From Methylobacteriaceae bacterium (GTDB lineage: Bacteria > Pseudomonadota > Alphaproteobacteria > Rhizobiales > Beijerinckiaceae), in assembly GCA_019247255.1 (NCBI GenBank), contig JAFAPJ010000277.1, positions 1 through 6,991 of the forward strand: DNA of 6,991 nt, in the 5' to 3' direction. Made by a program: the position numbers and the translations under genes. Shown piece by piece: positions 1 to 6,887 of the stretch. Within the stretch, counting starts at the first letter, position 1, and each line of letters starts with the position of its first letter. Below the pieces are notes generated by a model. It saw nothing but the letters and a program-made list of their open reading frames with translations. It made no database searches and was not told where the DNA came from.

Positions 1-1899
1 CGTCGCCTCGAGACCTGCGGGAAGCCGTTCGCGGCCGCGATTCACGGCGTCTGCCTCGGCGGCGACTGTGAGCTCGCGCTCGCCTGCCACTACCACGGTG
101 CCTCGTCCGAGGACGCGACCCGCGTCGGCTTGCCCGAGATCAAGGTCGGCCTGTTTCCGGGTGCTGGCGGCACTCAGCGCGTGCCGCGGCTCATGCAGAC
201 GGGCGACGCGCTCCAGATGCTGTTTCGCGGCGACCAGATCCGCGCCGCCATGGCCAAGGGCATGGGGCTCCTCCATGACGTCGCGCCGAAGGATGAGATC
301 GTCGCGAAAGCCAAGGCTTGGATCCTCGCCGGCGGCTCGGCCGTGGCGCCCTGGGATCAGCCGAAATTCAGGGCGCCTTCGGGCAAGGTCTATTCGCCCG
401 GCGGCATGATGATCTGGCCGCCCGCGAACGCGATCTATCGGCGCGAGACGCACGACAATTACCCGGCCGCGAAGGCGATCCTGCACTCCGTGTACGAGGG
501 ATTGCAGCTGCCAATGGATCTCGGGCTCAAGGTCGAGAGCCGGTACTTTGCCAAGATCCTGCGCTCGAAGGAGGCGGCCGCCATGATCCGGACGCTGTTC
601 CTGTCGAAGAACGAGCTCGACAAGGGCGCCCGGCGCCCGGCCGCGGTTCCCGCGACCTCGCTGAAGACGATCGGGGTCATCGGTGCCGGCTTCATGGGCG
701 CCGGTATCGCCTACGTGACGGCTCAGGCCGGCATGAAGGTCGTGCTCGTCGATCGCGACCAGGAGGCGGCGGACAAGGGCAAGGCCCATTCCCACAAGCT
801 CATGACAGACCTCGTCAACAAGGGCCGCGCCAAGACCGCCGACCGCGACGCGTTGCTCGCCCGCATCGAGGCCACGCCCGATTACGGCCGGCTCTCCGCA
901 TGCGACCTCATCGTCGAGGCCGTCTTCGAGGACCCGAAGGTCAAGGACGAGGTGATCCGCAAGGTGGAGGCTGCGATCCGGCCGGATTGCATCTTCGCCT
1001 CGAACACCTCGACGCTGCCGATCACCGGGCTCGCGAAGTCTTCCGGGAGGCCGGACCAGTTCGTCGGGATCCACTTCTTCTCGCCGGTCGACAAGATGCT
1101 GCTGGTCGAGATCATCACGGGCGCGGGGACGGGTGACCGGGCGCTCGCGACCGCGCTCGACTACGTCAAGGCGATCAAGAAGACGCCGATCGTCGTCAAC
1201 GATGCGCGCGGCTTCTTCGCCAATCGCTGCGTCGGCGCCTACATTCTCGAAGGTCATCTCATGCTGACCGAGGGCGTCCCGCCCGCGCTCATCGAGAACG
1301 GCGCGAAGCTCGCCGGCATGCCGGTCGGTCCGCTCTCGCTTAACGACGAGGTCGGGATCGACCTCGCGCTCAAGGTGCTGAAGGCCACCAAGGCGCAGGT
1401 CGGCGACGCCGCCGTGAACCCGGCCCAGGAAAAGCTGCTCGTCGAGATGGTCGAGCGACAGGGCCGGCTCGGCCGCAAGAACGGGAAGGGCTTCTACGAC
1501 TACCCCGAGAAGGGGCAGGGCTCGAAACGCCTGTGGCCGGGCCTCGTCGACCTTCAGCCCGAGCGTCTGTCGGCCGATGCGCTGGACGTGCAGGAGGTCA
1601 AGGACCGCCTCCTCGTCGCCCAGGCGCTCGAGGCCGCTCGCACCGTGGAGGAAGGCGTGGTGACGGACCCGCGGGAGGCCGATGTCGGCTCGATCCTCGG
1701 CTTCGGCTTCGCGCCGTTCACGGGCGGTGCGCTCTCCTACATCGACGGGATGGGCGCGAAGCGCTTCGTGGCGCTCGCGCGCGCCCTCGAGGAGCGGCAT
1801 GGCCCACGGTTCAAGGTGAACAAGCTTCTCCAGGACATGGCCGCGCGCGACGGTACGTTCTACGGCGACGCGGCCGCGAGCGTGAAGCGGGCGGCGTAG
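1..1899 (+). CDS. fadJ: 3-hydroxyacyl-CoA dehydrogenase / enoyl-CoA hydratase, fatty-acid oxidation multienzyme (5' end missing)
   Basis: This bifunctional beta-oxidation enzyme hydrates trans-2-enoyl-CoA and then oxidises the 3-hydroxyacyl-CoA with NAD+, normally together with a thiolase partner in the cytoplasm. The frame is open from base 1, leaving 632 visible residues; family members are about 700-740 residues, so roughly 100 N-terminal residues lie outside. Visible residues 1-60 are the end of the crotonase fold: HGVCLGGDCE gives the oxyanion-hole glycines and Glu24, and GLPEIKVG gives Glu46, the two catalytic glutamates of the hydratase. The Rossmann motif GAGFMG is at 228-233. Ser337, His358 (GIHFFSPVD), Glu370 and Asn408 show the spacing of the dehydrogenase active site. 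Two C-terminal 3HCDH domains follow, with NGKGFYDYP and GFGFAPFTGG. The first internal start-like codon (TTG at 130) lies inside the crotonase domain and is not the real start. The choice between FadB and FadJ is not settled by the sequence. The enzyme looks intact. Confidence 0.95.
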   Translation, partial: RRLETCGKPFAAAIHGVCLGGDCELALACHYHGASSEDATRVGLPEIKVGLFPGAGGTQRVPRLMQTGDALQMLFRGDQIRAAMAKGMGLLHDVAPKDEIVAKAKAWILAGGSAVAPWDQPKFRAPSGKVYSPGGMMIWPPANAIYRRETHDNYPAAKAILHSVYEGLQLPMDLGLKVESRYFAKILRSKEAAAMIRTLFLSKNELDKGARRPAAVPATSLKTIGVIGAGFMGAGIAYVTAQAGMKVVLVDRDQEAADKGKAHSHKLMTDLVNKGRAKTADRDALLARIEATPDYGRLSACDLIVEAVFEDPKVKDEVIRKVEAAIRPDCIFASNTSTLPITGLAKSSGRPDQFVGIHFFSPVDKMLLVEIITGAGTGDRALATALDYVKAIKKTPIVVNDARGFFANRCVGAYILEGHLMLTEGVPPALIENGAKLAGMPVGPLSLNDEVGIDLALKVLKATKAQVGDAAVNPAQEKLLVEMVERQGRLGRKNGKGFYDYPEKGQGSKRLWPGLVDLQPERLSADALDVQEVKDRLLVAQALEAARTVEEGVVTDPREADVGSILGFGFAPFTGGALSYIDGMGAKRFVALARALEERHGPRFKVNKLLQDMAARDGTFYGDAAASVKRAA

Positions 1900-1910
1900 G
1901 GGCCGGGGCG

Positions 1911-2204
1911 ATGAGGCGAACGGACGCCATCGATCAGCTTGCGGCTCTTGAGGGAGAGCTCCGCGCACTCGGGGCGCGAGCTCTTTTCCTCTACGGCTCG
2001 ACCGCGCGCGACGAAGCGGCGGGCGACTCCGACCTCGACCTGTTCATCGATCCGGATCAGGCGGCGTTCGGCTTCTCGGAATTCATGCAGATTCATGAAC
2101 GACTGCAGGAGCAATTCGGGGCGCGTTCGTCCGTCACGACGCGCGATGGCCTGCACCCCCGGCTGCGGCCTGCGATCGAGCGGGACGCCATTCGCGTGTT
2201 TTGA
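1911..2204 (+). CDS. mntA: MntA-type nucleotidyltransferase, putative antitoxin of an MNT/HEPN module
   Basis: This 97-residue minimal nucleotidyltransferase is paired with a HEPN protein. In characterised MntA/HepT systems the MNT protein transfers AMP to a tyrosine of the HEPN toxin and so silences it. The signature GSx10DxD is complete: Gly29-Ser30, then Asp41 and Asp43 (SDLDLF). The C-terminal strand-loop TTRDGLHPRLR (76-86) matches the family, but the residue two places before it, where an Asp is usual (VDLTTRDGLHP in typical relatives), is Ser74, so the third metal-binding carboxylate appears to be missing. The ATG at 1911 is chosen because the frame upstream overlaps the fatty-acid oxidation gene out of phase, and an AGGGG at 1898-1902 sits 8 bases before it, overlapping the upstream stop. 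Co-transcription with the upstream gene is likely. The antitoxin role is inferred from family and neighbour; it is not shown by the sequence alone. Confidence 0.9.
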   Translation: MRRTDAIDQLAALEGELRALGARALFLYGSTARDEAAGDSDLDLFIDPDQAAFGFSEFMQIHERLQEQFGARSSVTTRDGLHPRLRPAIERDAIRVF

Positions 2205-2551
2205 TGAGCTCGCGCGTGATCGTGCGACTGCACGACATAGCCGATGAGATAGCTCAGATTAGGGATGCGACGGCGGCGATCACGTTCGACGATTTCGAAC
2301 GTCGCTGGGTGATTTTGCGCGCCGTGCAGCACGGACTTCTCATCATCGGGGAGGCCGCCAAGAACCTTCCGCCGGAGGTGACGGCCAAGCACCCGGACAT
2401 TCCCTGGCGCCGCATGATCGCGCTTGGAAATTTTCTACGCCATGAGTACGCGACGATCGACAATCGCCTGATCTGGGACATCGTCGTCAATCATCTGCCC
2501 ATGCTCGACCTGAGCATTCGGGATCTCCTGGCCGAAGCGGACGAGCTGTGA
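2204..2551 (+). CDS. hepT: HepT-like HEPN-domain protein (DUF86), putative toxin
   Basis: This 115-residue all-helical HEPN protein is of the DUF86/HepT family; studied members are RNA-cutting toxins kept inactive by the paired MNT protein. Family landmarks are IIGEAAKNLP (47-56) and GNFLRHEY (75-82) followed by IDNRLIWDIV. The classic catalytic motif is RX4HXY; here His80 and Tyr82 are kept, and Tyr82 is the position AMP-modified in HepT, but the Arg position is Gly75, while an Arg lies directly before the His (Arg79). From memory this GNxLRHxY form recurs in a DUF86 subgroup, so it may be a subfamily trait and not damage. The start ATG overlaps the stop of mntA (TGATG), so translation is probably coupled; no clear ribosome site is seen, and a TTG one codon upstream is the only close alternative. 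The gene is less GC-rich than its neighbours. Toxicity and target are not known. Confidence 0.88.
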   Translation: MSSRVIVRLHDIADEIAQIRDATAAITFDDFERRWVILRAVQHGLLIIGEAAKNLPPEVTAKHPDIPWRRMIALGNFLRHEYATIDNRLIWDIVVNHLPMLDLSIRDLLAEADEL

Positions 2552-2671
2552 GCCGATCTCCCACGCTCGGCGGAGAATACCTGGGCTGACGGATCCGGGA
2601 CTGGTCGAAGCGACCGCGGGCACGCCTGCGTCCTTGGACCAGCGGGCGGCGGAGAGCGGCGCCCCGAATGC
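2552..2671. other. convergent intergenic gap, no gene or clear terminator
   Basis: The hepT gene and the receptor gene end facing each other across 120 bases. I see no open frame with coding character. There is a perfect 5-bp hairpin GGTCG-AAG-CGACC at 2603-2615, and a CTGGTC/GACCAG pair (2601-2606 and 2637-2642) that could close a larger loop, but no T-run follows on either strand, so an intrinsic terminator is not supported. Confidence 0.5.
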
Positions 2672-4858
2672 TCAGCCTACCCGCCGCCGGTCCGGGGCAG
2701 CGGCCGCGCCGCGCTCGGCGGAGGCGGCACCGCCAGACAGGCGCGAGAGGGACATCGACAGGGCGGCGATCCGCTCGCGGCTCTCCATCACGAGCGCCCG
2801 GATGTCCTTCGCGGCGCTCGCCGATTGCTGCGCGAGCGAGCGCACCTCGCCGGCCACGACGGAGAACCCGCGTCCCGCTTCGCCCGCCCGGGACGCCTCC
2901 ACGGAGGCGTTGAGCGCCAGGATGTTCGTCTGGAACGCGATCGTGTCGATGTTCGACACGATGGTCGCGATGCGGTCGCCCGACCGGCGCACCTCGTCCA
3001 TCGCTGCCGTCGTCTGGTCGATCGCGCGCCGCCGGTCGGATACGTCGCTCGCGCACATTAGGATCCGCGAGACGCGGCCCTGGAGGTCGCGCACGGCGGA
3101 GAACACGGCGTCGAGCGCGATCGGTTCGGCTGCCTCGCCCGGCCAGGCGATCTCGCGACGCAGGCTGTCGCCTGCGACGAGCTTCGCCCGCTCGTCCGAC
3201 GCGAGCAGCCGATCGAGCCAGGCGGCCTCGCCGGTCGTGGCGCCGCCCCAGCCCCGCAGCGCGTCGTTGGCGAGGGTGAGCCGGCCGTTCGTGTCCCACT
3301 CGGCAAGGGCGTTCGACTGGCCGATCGTGTCGAGCTTCAGCGTATATTCGAGCGCGCGAAGCTTCGTTTCCGTGATGTTCGCCTGGATGGAGACGAAACG
3401 CTCGATCCGGCCGTTACGGTCCCGGATCGGATTGATCGCGAGCGAGATCCAGTAAGGCTCGCCGGCCCGCGAGTAATTCAGGATCTCCTCGTAAAACGCT
3501 TCGCCCCGGTTCAGCTTATCCCGGATGCGCTTGACCGTTTCGCGATCGGTATGCTCGCCTTGCAGGACCTTGCCGGGGCTCCTCCCGATGACCTCCGTGG
3601 CCACGTAGCCGGTCAGCCGCTCGAACCCGCTGTTGACGTACTCGATGCGGCGCTCGGCATCCGTGATGATGACGGAATTGTCCGTGCTGTCGGCCACGAG
3701 CGAGAGCTGGTTCATCCGCTCGCGCCGGGCGACCTCCTCCGTGATGTCGGTCGCGAACTTGATAACCTTGAAGGGTTCGCCGTTGAGATCGAAGATCGGG
3801 TTGTAGGAGGCCTGGATCCAGACCGACCGCCCGTCCTTGGCCAGACGGCGGTACTGCGCGGAGCTGTATTCGCCGCGGCGCAGCGAGGCCCAGAACTCGG
3901 CGTAGTCGCGGCTCTTCGCATAGGCGGGCTCGACGAACAGGCTGTGATGCCGCCCGATCACCTCGTCGGCGTCGTAGCCCATCACAGCGAGGAAGTTCTC
4001 GTTGGCGTCCAGCACCGTGCCGTCCATGGCGAAGGCGATCACGGCCTGGCTGCGCCGGATGGCCTCCACCTGGCCGGCATGGTCGGCGCTGAGCAGCTTG
4101 GTCTCGGTCACGTCGGACGCGAACTTGACCACCTTGCAGGGGCGGCCGTTCACGTCGAGAATCGGGTTATAGGAGGCCTGGATCCAGACCTCGCGTCCGC
4201 CCTTCGCGAGGCGCTTGAACTCGCCGGCGATGTACTCGCCACGCTTCAGTCCCGCCCAGAACGCGCGATAGGCCTCGCTGTCAGCCTCGCCGGCCGGCAT
4301 GAACTGGCGATGGTGCCGCCCGACCACCTCCTCGGCGCGATAACCCATGACCTGCAGGAAGTTCTCGTTCGCCGCCAGAACGGTTCCGTCCAGGTCGAAC
4401 TCCACGACAGCCTGGCTCTTGCGGATGGCGTCGATCTGCCCCTCGTAATTCGCGTTCGCGAGCTTTGCGGGCGTGACGTCGGAGGCGAATTTGACGACCT
4501 TCGTGGGATGACCATCGGGGCCGAGGATCGGGTTGTAGGACGCCTGGATCCAAACCTCGCGTCCGTCTTTGGCGAGCCGCTTGTACTCCGCCACCTTGTA
4601 GGTGCCGGCGCGCAGCTCATCCCAGAAGGCCCGATAGGCCGGGTTCGCCGCGTAGGAGGGCTCGACGAAGATGCTGTGGTGACGGCCGACGACCTCGTCC
4701 CGTCCGTAACCCATGACCGCGAGGAAATTCGCGTTGGCGTCGAGGATCACGCCGTCGAGCCCGAACTCGATGACCGCCAGCGAGCGGCTCAGCGCGGCGA
4801 GCTTCGCCTCCGCCTCGCGCAACTGCTCGGGCCAAGGCGACCTCAGGAGACGGAACAT
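2672..4858 (-). CDS. soluble multi-PAS methyl-accepting chemotaxis-type receptor
   Basis: This 728-residue cytoplasmic sensor has no membrane segment or signal peptide. Five PAS-type domains come first: PAS1 about 27-131, PAS2 150-253, PAS3 272-375, PAS4 390-500 and a degenerate PAS5 512-612. PAS1-3 share [17 protein letters not shown] and KFA(S/T)D(V/I)T at an exact 122-residue spacing, like the PAS domains of BdlA-type receptors. PAS4 resembles LOV-like domains but has no cysteine at the flavin position. Residues 613-705 are a chemoreceptor signalling hairpin whose tip (about 637-666) carries [12 protein letters not shown] and [12 protein letters not shown], the CheA/CheW contact region. 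The hairpin is short, with no CheR-docking pentapeptide and no obvious methylation sites. The ATG at 4858 is preferred to a GTG at 4870 because GGAG lies 6 bases before it. It likely senses an internal redox, energy or small-ligand signal; the ligand cannot be read from the sequence. Confidence 0.92.
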   Translation of the reverse strand: MFRLLRSPWPEQLREAEAKLAALSRSLAVIEFGLDGVILDANANFLAVMGYGRDEVVGRHHSIFVEPSYAANPAYRAFWDELRAGTYKVAEYKRLAKDGREVWIQASYNPILGPDGHPTKVVKFASDVTPAKLANANYEGQIDAIRKSQAVVEFDLDGTVLAANENFLQVMGYRAEEVVGRHHRQFMPAGEADSEAYRAFWAGLKRGEYIAGEFKRLAKGGREVWIQASYNPILDVNGRPCKVVKFASDVTETKLLSADHAGQVEAIRRSQAVIAFAMDGTVLDANENFLAVMGYDADEVIGRHHSLFVEPAYAKSRDYAEFWASLRRGEYSSAQYRRLAKDGRSVWIQASYNPIFDLNGEPFKVIKFATDITEEVARRERMNQLSLVADSTDNSVIITDAERRIEYVNSGFERLTGYVATEVIGRSPGKVLQGEHTDRETVKRIRDKLNRGEAFYEEILNYSRAGEPYWISLAINPIRDRNGRIERFVSIQANITETKLRALEYTLKLDTIGQSNALAEWDTNGRLTLANDALRGWGGATTGEAAWLDRLLASDERAKLVAGDSLRREIAWPGEAAEPIALDAVFSAVRDLQGRVSRILMCASDVSDRRRAIDQTTAAMDEVRRSGDRIATIVSNIDTIAFQTNILALNASVEASRAGEAGRGFSVVAGEVRSLAQQSASAAKDIRALVMESRERIAALSMSLSRLSGGAASAERGAAAAPDRRRVG
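3731..4777 (-). repeat. three tandem PAS units with a 366-bp period
   Basis: Within the receptor gene, unit 1 (4412-4777) and unit 2 (4046-4411) are each exactly 366 bases (122 codons), and unit 3 (3731-4045) is a third copy without the trailing linker. Identical landmarks repeat in each: [21 protein letters not shown] ([13 protein letters not shown] in unit 3) and the KFA(S/T)D(V/I)T exit strand. Aligned DNA stretches are similar but clearly diverged, roughly three-quarters identical by eye over the WIQASYNPI region. The constant period points to internal duplication followed by drift. Confidence 0.9.
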
Positions 4859-4864
4859 GGGTAG

Positions 4865-4868
4865 CTCC
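4865..4868 (-). promoter_or_regulatory. ribosome binding site deciding the receptor start
   Basis: Read on the minus strand, GGAG is followed by CTACCC and then ATG at 4858, an ideal 6-base spacing. A GTG overlapping this site (4870) would need the ribosome to bind further upstream, where nothing similar is seen, so the ATG is the better start. Confidence 0.7.
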
Positions 4869-5018
4869 ACGTCTCCGGCACAGTCTATTCTGCCGGCGCG
4901 TGGTTAAGATGTGCCCGACAGGTTGACGAAAGCTGAACCTCTGGTTGATGGGCCCGACCTGGCTTCACCTCACCCTGTTGGCCGTCGCGATCCGCGGTAA
5001 ACGCAACGCTTCGACGTC

Positions 5019-5021
5019 AGG
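5019..5021 (+). promoter_or_regulatory. ribosome binding site of the DinB-fold gene
   Basis: AGG sits 8 bases before the ATG at 5030. The GTG at 5021 overlaps this AGG, so the ATG three codons later is the preferred start; a weaker second AGG directly touches that ATG. Confidence 0.45.
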
Positions 5022-5029
5022 TGCCGAGG

Positions 5030-5536
5030 ATGACGATCTTCCCCATGTTCGCCGCCTACAATGCCTGGGCGAACCGCCTCCTCTACGACGCGGCTGCCGC
5101 GCTCACGGACGAGCAGTATCGGGCGGATCGCGGTGCCTATTTCCGCTCCGTCCACGGCACGCTGAACCACCTGCTCGTCGCCGATCTCCTCTGGATGCGC
5201 CGCTTCACGGGCGAGGGCGAAGCGCCCGACCGGCTCGACGCGATCGTCCATGACGACCTGGGATCGCTGCGGCTGGCGCGTGACCGCGAGGACGAGCGGA
5301 TCGCCACGTTCGTGGCCGGGCTCGACGAGGCGGCGCTCGGTCGACTCCTGTCCTACCGGCGCGTGTCCGCGCCCGAGAGCGTGACCCAGCCGCTCGGGCC
5401 GGCGCTCTTCCACTTCTTCAACCACCAGACCCATCATCGCGGGCAGGTTCATGCGCTGCTCACCGGACTCGTAAGCCGGGCGCCGTCGCTCGATCTCCTG
5501 TTCTTTCAGCGCGAGACCGGAATCGGCATGGCCTGA
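5030..5536 (+). CDS. DinB-fold family metalloprotein
   Basis: This 168-residue protein is of the DinB/YfiT four-helix fold, not DNA polymerase IV. Members bind a divalent metal with three histidines, and several are thiol-dependent S-transferases or isomerases; the original Bacillus DinB is a DNA-damage-induced protein of unknown activity. The pattern is complete: YNAWAN (10-15) in helix 1, GTLNHLL with His47 in helix 2, and FNHQTHHRGQ with His132 and His136 (HxxxH) in helix 4; His42 and His135 are nearby extras. There is no signal peptide or membrane segment, so it acts in the cytoplasm. Length is normal for the family. The ATG at 5030 is preferred to the GTG at 5021 because of the AGG at 5019-5021. 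It is a single-gene unit, divergent from the receptor and convergent with the transporter gene (32 bases apart). Substrate and thiol cofactor cannot be read from the sequence. Confidence 0.9.
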   Translation: MTIFPMFAAYNAWANRLLYDAAAALTDEQYRADRGAYFRSVHGTLNHLLVADLLWMRRFTGEGEAPDRLDAIVHDDLGSLRLARDREDERIATFVAGLDEAALGRLLSYRRVSAPESVTQPLGPALFHFFNHQTHHRGQVHALLTGLVSRAPSLDLLFFQRETGIGMA

Positions 5537-5568
5537 TTGGCTGCCCGGCTGCGCCTTCGCTGCATGCG

Positions 5569-6828
5569 TCAGGCGGGCGCGAGGCGCGGCCCGAACCCGC
5601 CCCGCGGCGTCGGTCGCGGCGCATCGTCCATGAACCACTGGACCGTGAAGGCGGAGAGTCCGATCACCACCATCGCACCCCAGGCATAGCCGTAGCTGCC
5701 GGTCAGGTCGAAGGTGACGCCGCCGAGCCAGGAGCCCAGGAACGCGCCGACCTGATGGCTCAGGAAGGCCATCCCGAAGAGCATGTTGAAGTTCGCGACG
5801 CCGAAGAGCCGCCCGATCAACGAGCTCACGAGCGGCGCGACGCTGAGCCAGAGGAACCCCATGGCGCCCGCGAAGAGCAGCGTCGTGACGGGGCTCGCCG
5901 GAACCGCGAGGAAGCAGACGATCGCGAGCGTGCGGAAGAGATAGATGAGGGCGAGGAGCTTGCGCGGGCTGAAGCGCGCTCCGAGGAGCCCGGCCGCGTA
6001 TGAGCCGAAGGCGTTGCACAGGCCGATGACGCCGAGAGCCGTCGCGCTGACCGTCGGCGGGACGCCGCAAAGGGCCAGATAGGCCGGCAGGTGCGTCGTG
6101 ATGAACATCAGCTGGAAGCCGCAGGCAAAGAACGCGATCGTCATCGCGAGGTAGCCCGGATGAGCGAAAGCCTCCGCGAGGGCTGCGCGGGCCGACACGG
6201 GCGCCGCCGCGGCAGGTCCCGAAGGGACTTCCGGCTTCGGACCGATCAGCAGGGCGATGAGGGCCATCGAGCCTGCGAGCGCCGCGAAGACCAGAAGAGC
6301 CGGGCGCCACCCCTGGGTCGAGATGAGCCATTGCCCGAGCGGCGCAATGACGAGGGTCGCAACCGAGCCGAAGGCCGACACGAGCCCGACCGTCTGCGAG
6401 CGGCGTTCGGCCGGCACGATCCGGGCGACGGCCCCGAGCAATACGCCGAACCCCGTCCCGGCGACGCCCATGCCGACCAGCAGCCCGGCCCCGAGGTCGA
6501 GACCGAGGTAGCGTCCCTGGGTCGCCGTCAGGAGGAGGCCCGCCGCGTAGACGAGCGCGCTGCCGACGAGCACCGGGCGGGCGCCGTACCGGTCGCCCAG
6601 GGCGCCGAGCACGGGCTGGCTCAGTCCCCAGACCAGGTTCTGCAGAGCGAGCGCGAAGGCGAAAGACGCGGTCGGGATCGCGAGGTCGCTCGTGACGCTC
6701 GACAGGAACAGCCCGAGGCTTTGCCGGACCCCCATGCTCAGCGACATCACGATCGAGGCCACGATGACGACGACGGTGATGGAGGTCACCGGAGCGATCG
6801 CCCGTGGAGAGGATGCGCTGACCGCCAT
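5569..6828 (-). CDS. MFS family transporter, 12 transmembrane helices
   Basis: This 419-residue inner-membrane secondary transporter is of the major facilitator superfamily. Hydrophobic stretches at about 16-36, 54-76, 84-104, 110-132, 146-168, 174-195, then 226-246, 258-282, 289-309, 313-333, 346-370 and 378-400 give the 6+6 arrangement, with a polar, Ala/Pro-rich loop at 196-225 between the halves. The loop between helices 2 and 3 carries the MFS motif A, GALGDRYGARP (75-85, Asp79, Arg80 and Arg84). The GVRQSLGLF start of helix 1 and the overall look recall OFA/monocarboxylate-type MFS carriers, so an organic-acid substrate is possible but unproven; drug efflux is the alternative. The frame runs 37 codons further upstream to 6939, but that extension is Arg-rich with poor third-position GC. 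The ATG at 6828 has GGAG 6 bases before it and is taken as the start. Confidence 0.92.
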   Translation of the reverse strand: MAVSASSPRAIAPVTSITVVVIVASIVMSLSMGVRQSLGLFLSSVTSDLAIPTASFAFALALQNLVWGLSQPVLGALGDRYGARPVLVGSALVYAAGLLLTATQGRYLGLDLGAGLLVGMGVAGTGFGVLLGAVARIVPAERRSQTVGLVSAFGSVATLVIAPLGQWLISTQGWRPALLVFAALAGSMALIALLIGPKPEVPSGPAAAAPVSARAALAEAFAHPGYLAMTIAFFACGFQLMFITTHLPAYLALCGVPPTVSATALGVIGLCNAFGSYAAGLLGARFSPRKLLALIYLFRTLAIVCFLAVPASPVTTLLFAGAMGFLWLSVAPLVSSLIGRLFGVANFNMLFGMAFLSHQVGAFLGSWLGGVTFDLTGSYGYAWGAMVVIGLSAFTVQWFMDDAPRPTPRGGFGPRLAPA

Positions 6829-6834
6829 GGTGGG

Positions 6835-6838
6835 CTCC
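6835..6838 (-). promoter_or_regulatory. ribosome binding site deciding the transporter start
   Basis: Read on the minus strand, GGAG is followed by CCCACC and ATG (6828). The 6-base spacing supports this start over the longer open frame. Confidence 0.7.
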
Positions 6839-6859
6839 GAGTCGAGAACGTCTGAGGAG

Positions 6860-6887
6860 CTTAGAATGACGATCGTTCGACAATCAA
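6860..6887 (-). promoter_or_regulatory. candidate promoter of the MFS gene with a central palindrome
   Basis: On the minus strand TTGATT (6882-6887) and TCTAAG (6860-6865) are separated by 16 bases, each matching four of six bases of the sigma-70 consensus. The spacer contains the perfect palindrome ACGATCGT at 6869-6876, a possible repressor half-site pair. The -35 would overlap the stop codon of the proposed upstream gene. Both elements could be chance. Confidence 0.3.

Larger units (their letters stand above)
4859..5029. promoter_or_regulatory. divergent intergenic region between the receptor and DinB-fold genes
   Basis: This 171-base region must hold the promoters of both flanking genes. 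Toward the DinB-fold gene, TTGACG at 4923-4928 is a good -35 match, but the sequence 16 bases later (TTGATG, 4945-4950) is a poor -10. GGTTGA occurs twice 22 bases apart (4921 and 4943), about two helical turns, which could be a direct-repeat operator or chance. On the minus strand only weak -10-like sequences (TCTTAA, TAGACT) are seen. Exact promoters cannot be assigned. Confidence 0.35.

Noticed and set aside
1533..1910. N-terminal extension of the mntA frame into the fad gene
   Set aside because: The extension is Arg/Gly-rich and overlaps the well-supported 3HCDH domain. The MNT fold begins normally at the ATG at 1911.
1911..2551. A larger multi-gene defence island around the MNT/HEPN pair
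   Set aside because: The neighbours are a metabolic gene and a PAS receptor; no other defence-type gene is within the window.
2601..2642. Possible bidirectional terminator in the convergent gap
   Set aside because: The stems are only 5-6 bp and no T-run follows on either strand.
3551..4864. 437-codon open frame on the plus strand opposite the PAS repeats
   Set aside because: It mirrors the receptor gene, and its repeated composition follows from the repeated PAS units on the other strand. The minus-strand frame has clear PAS and MCP motifs, so this is a high-GC antisense shadow.
5537..5568. Terminator between the DinB-fold and transporter genes
   Set aside because: The 32-base gap has a GCATGC palindrome but no stable stem with a T-tract.
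6091..6855. 254-codon plus-strand open frame opposite the transporter
   Set aside because: It is a charged, low-complexity Arg/Glu/Asp translation, the usual antisense image of a hydrophobic membrane protein in high-GC DNA.
4970..6883. 637-codon minus-strand open frame spanning the DinB-fold and transporter genes
   Set aside because: It is Arg/Gly/Pro-rich with no family motif. It lies antisense to the DinB-fold gene and out of phase with the transporter, which both have full family signatures.
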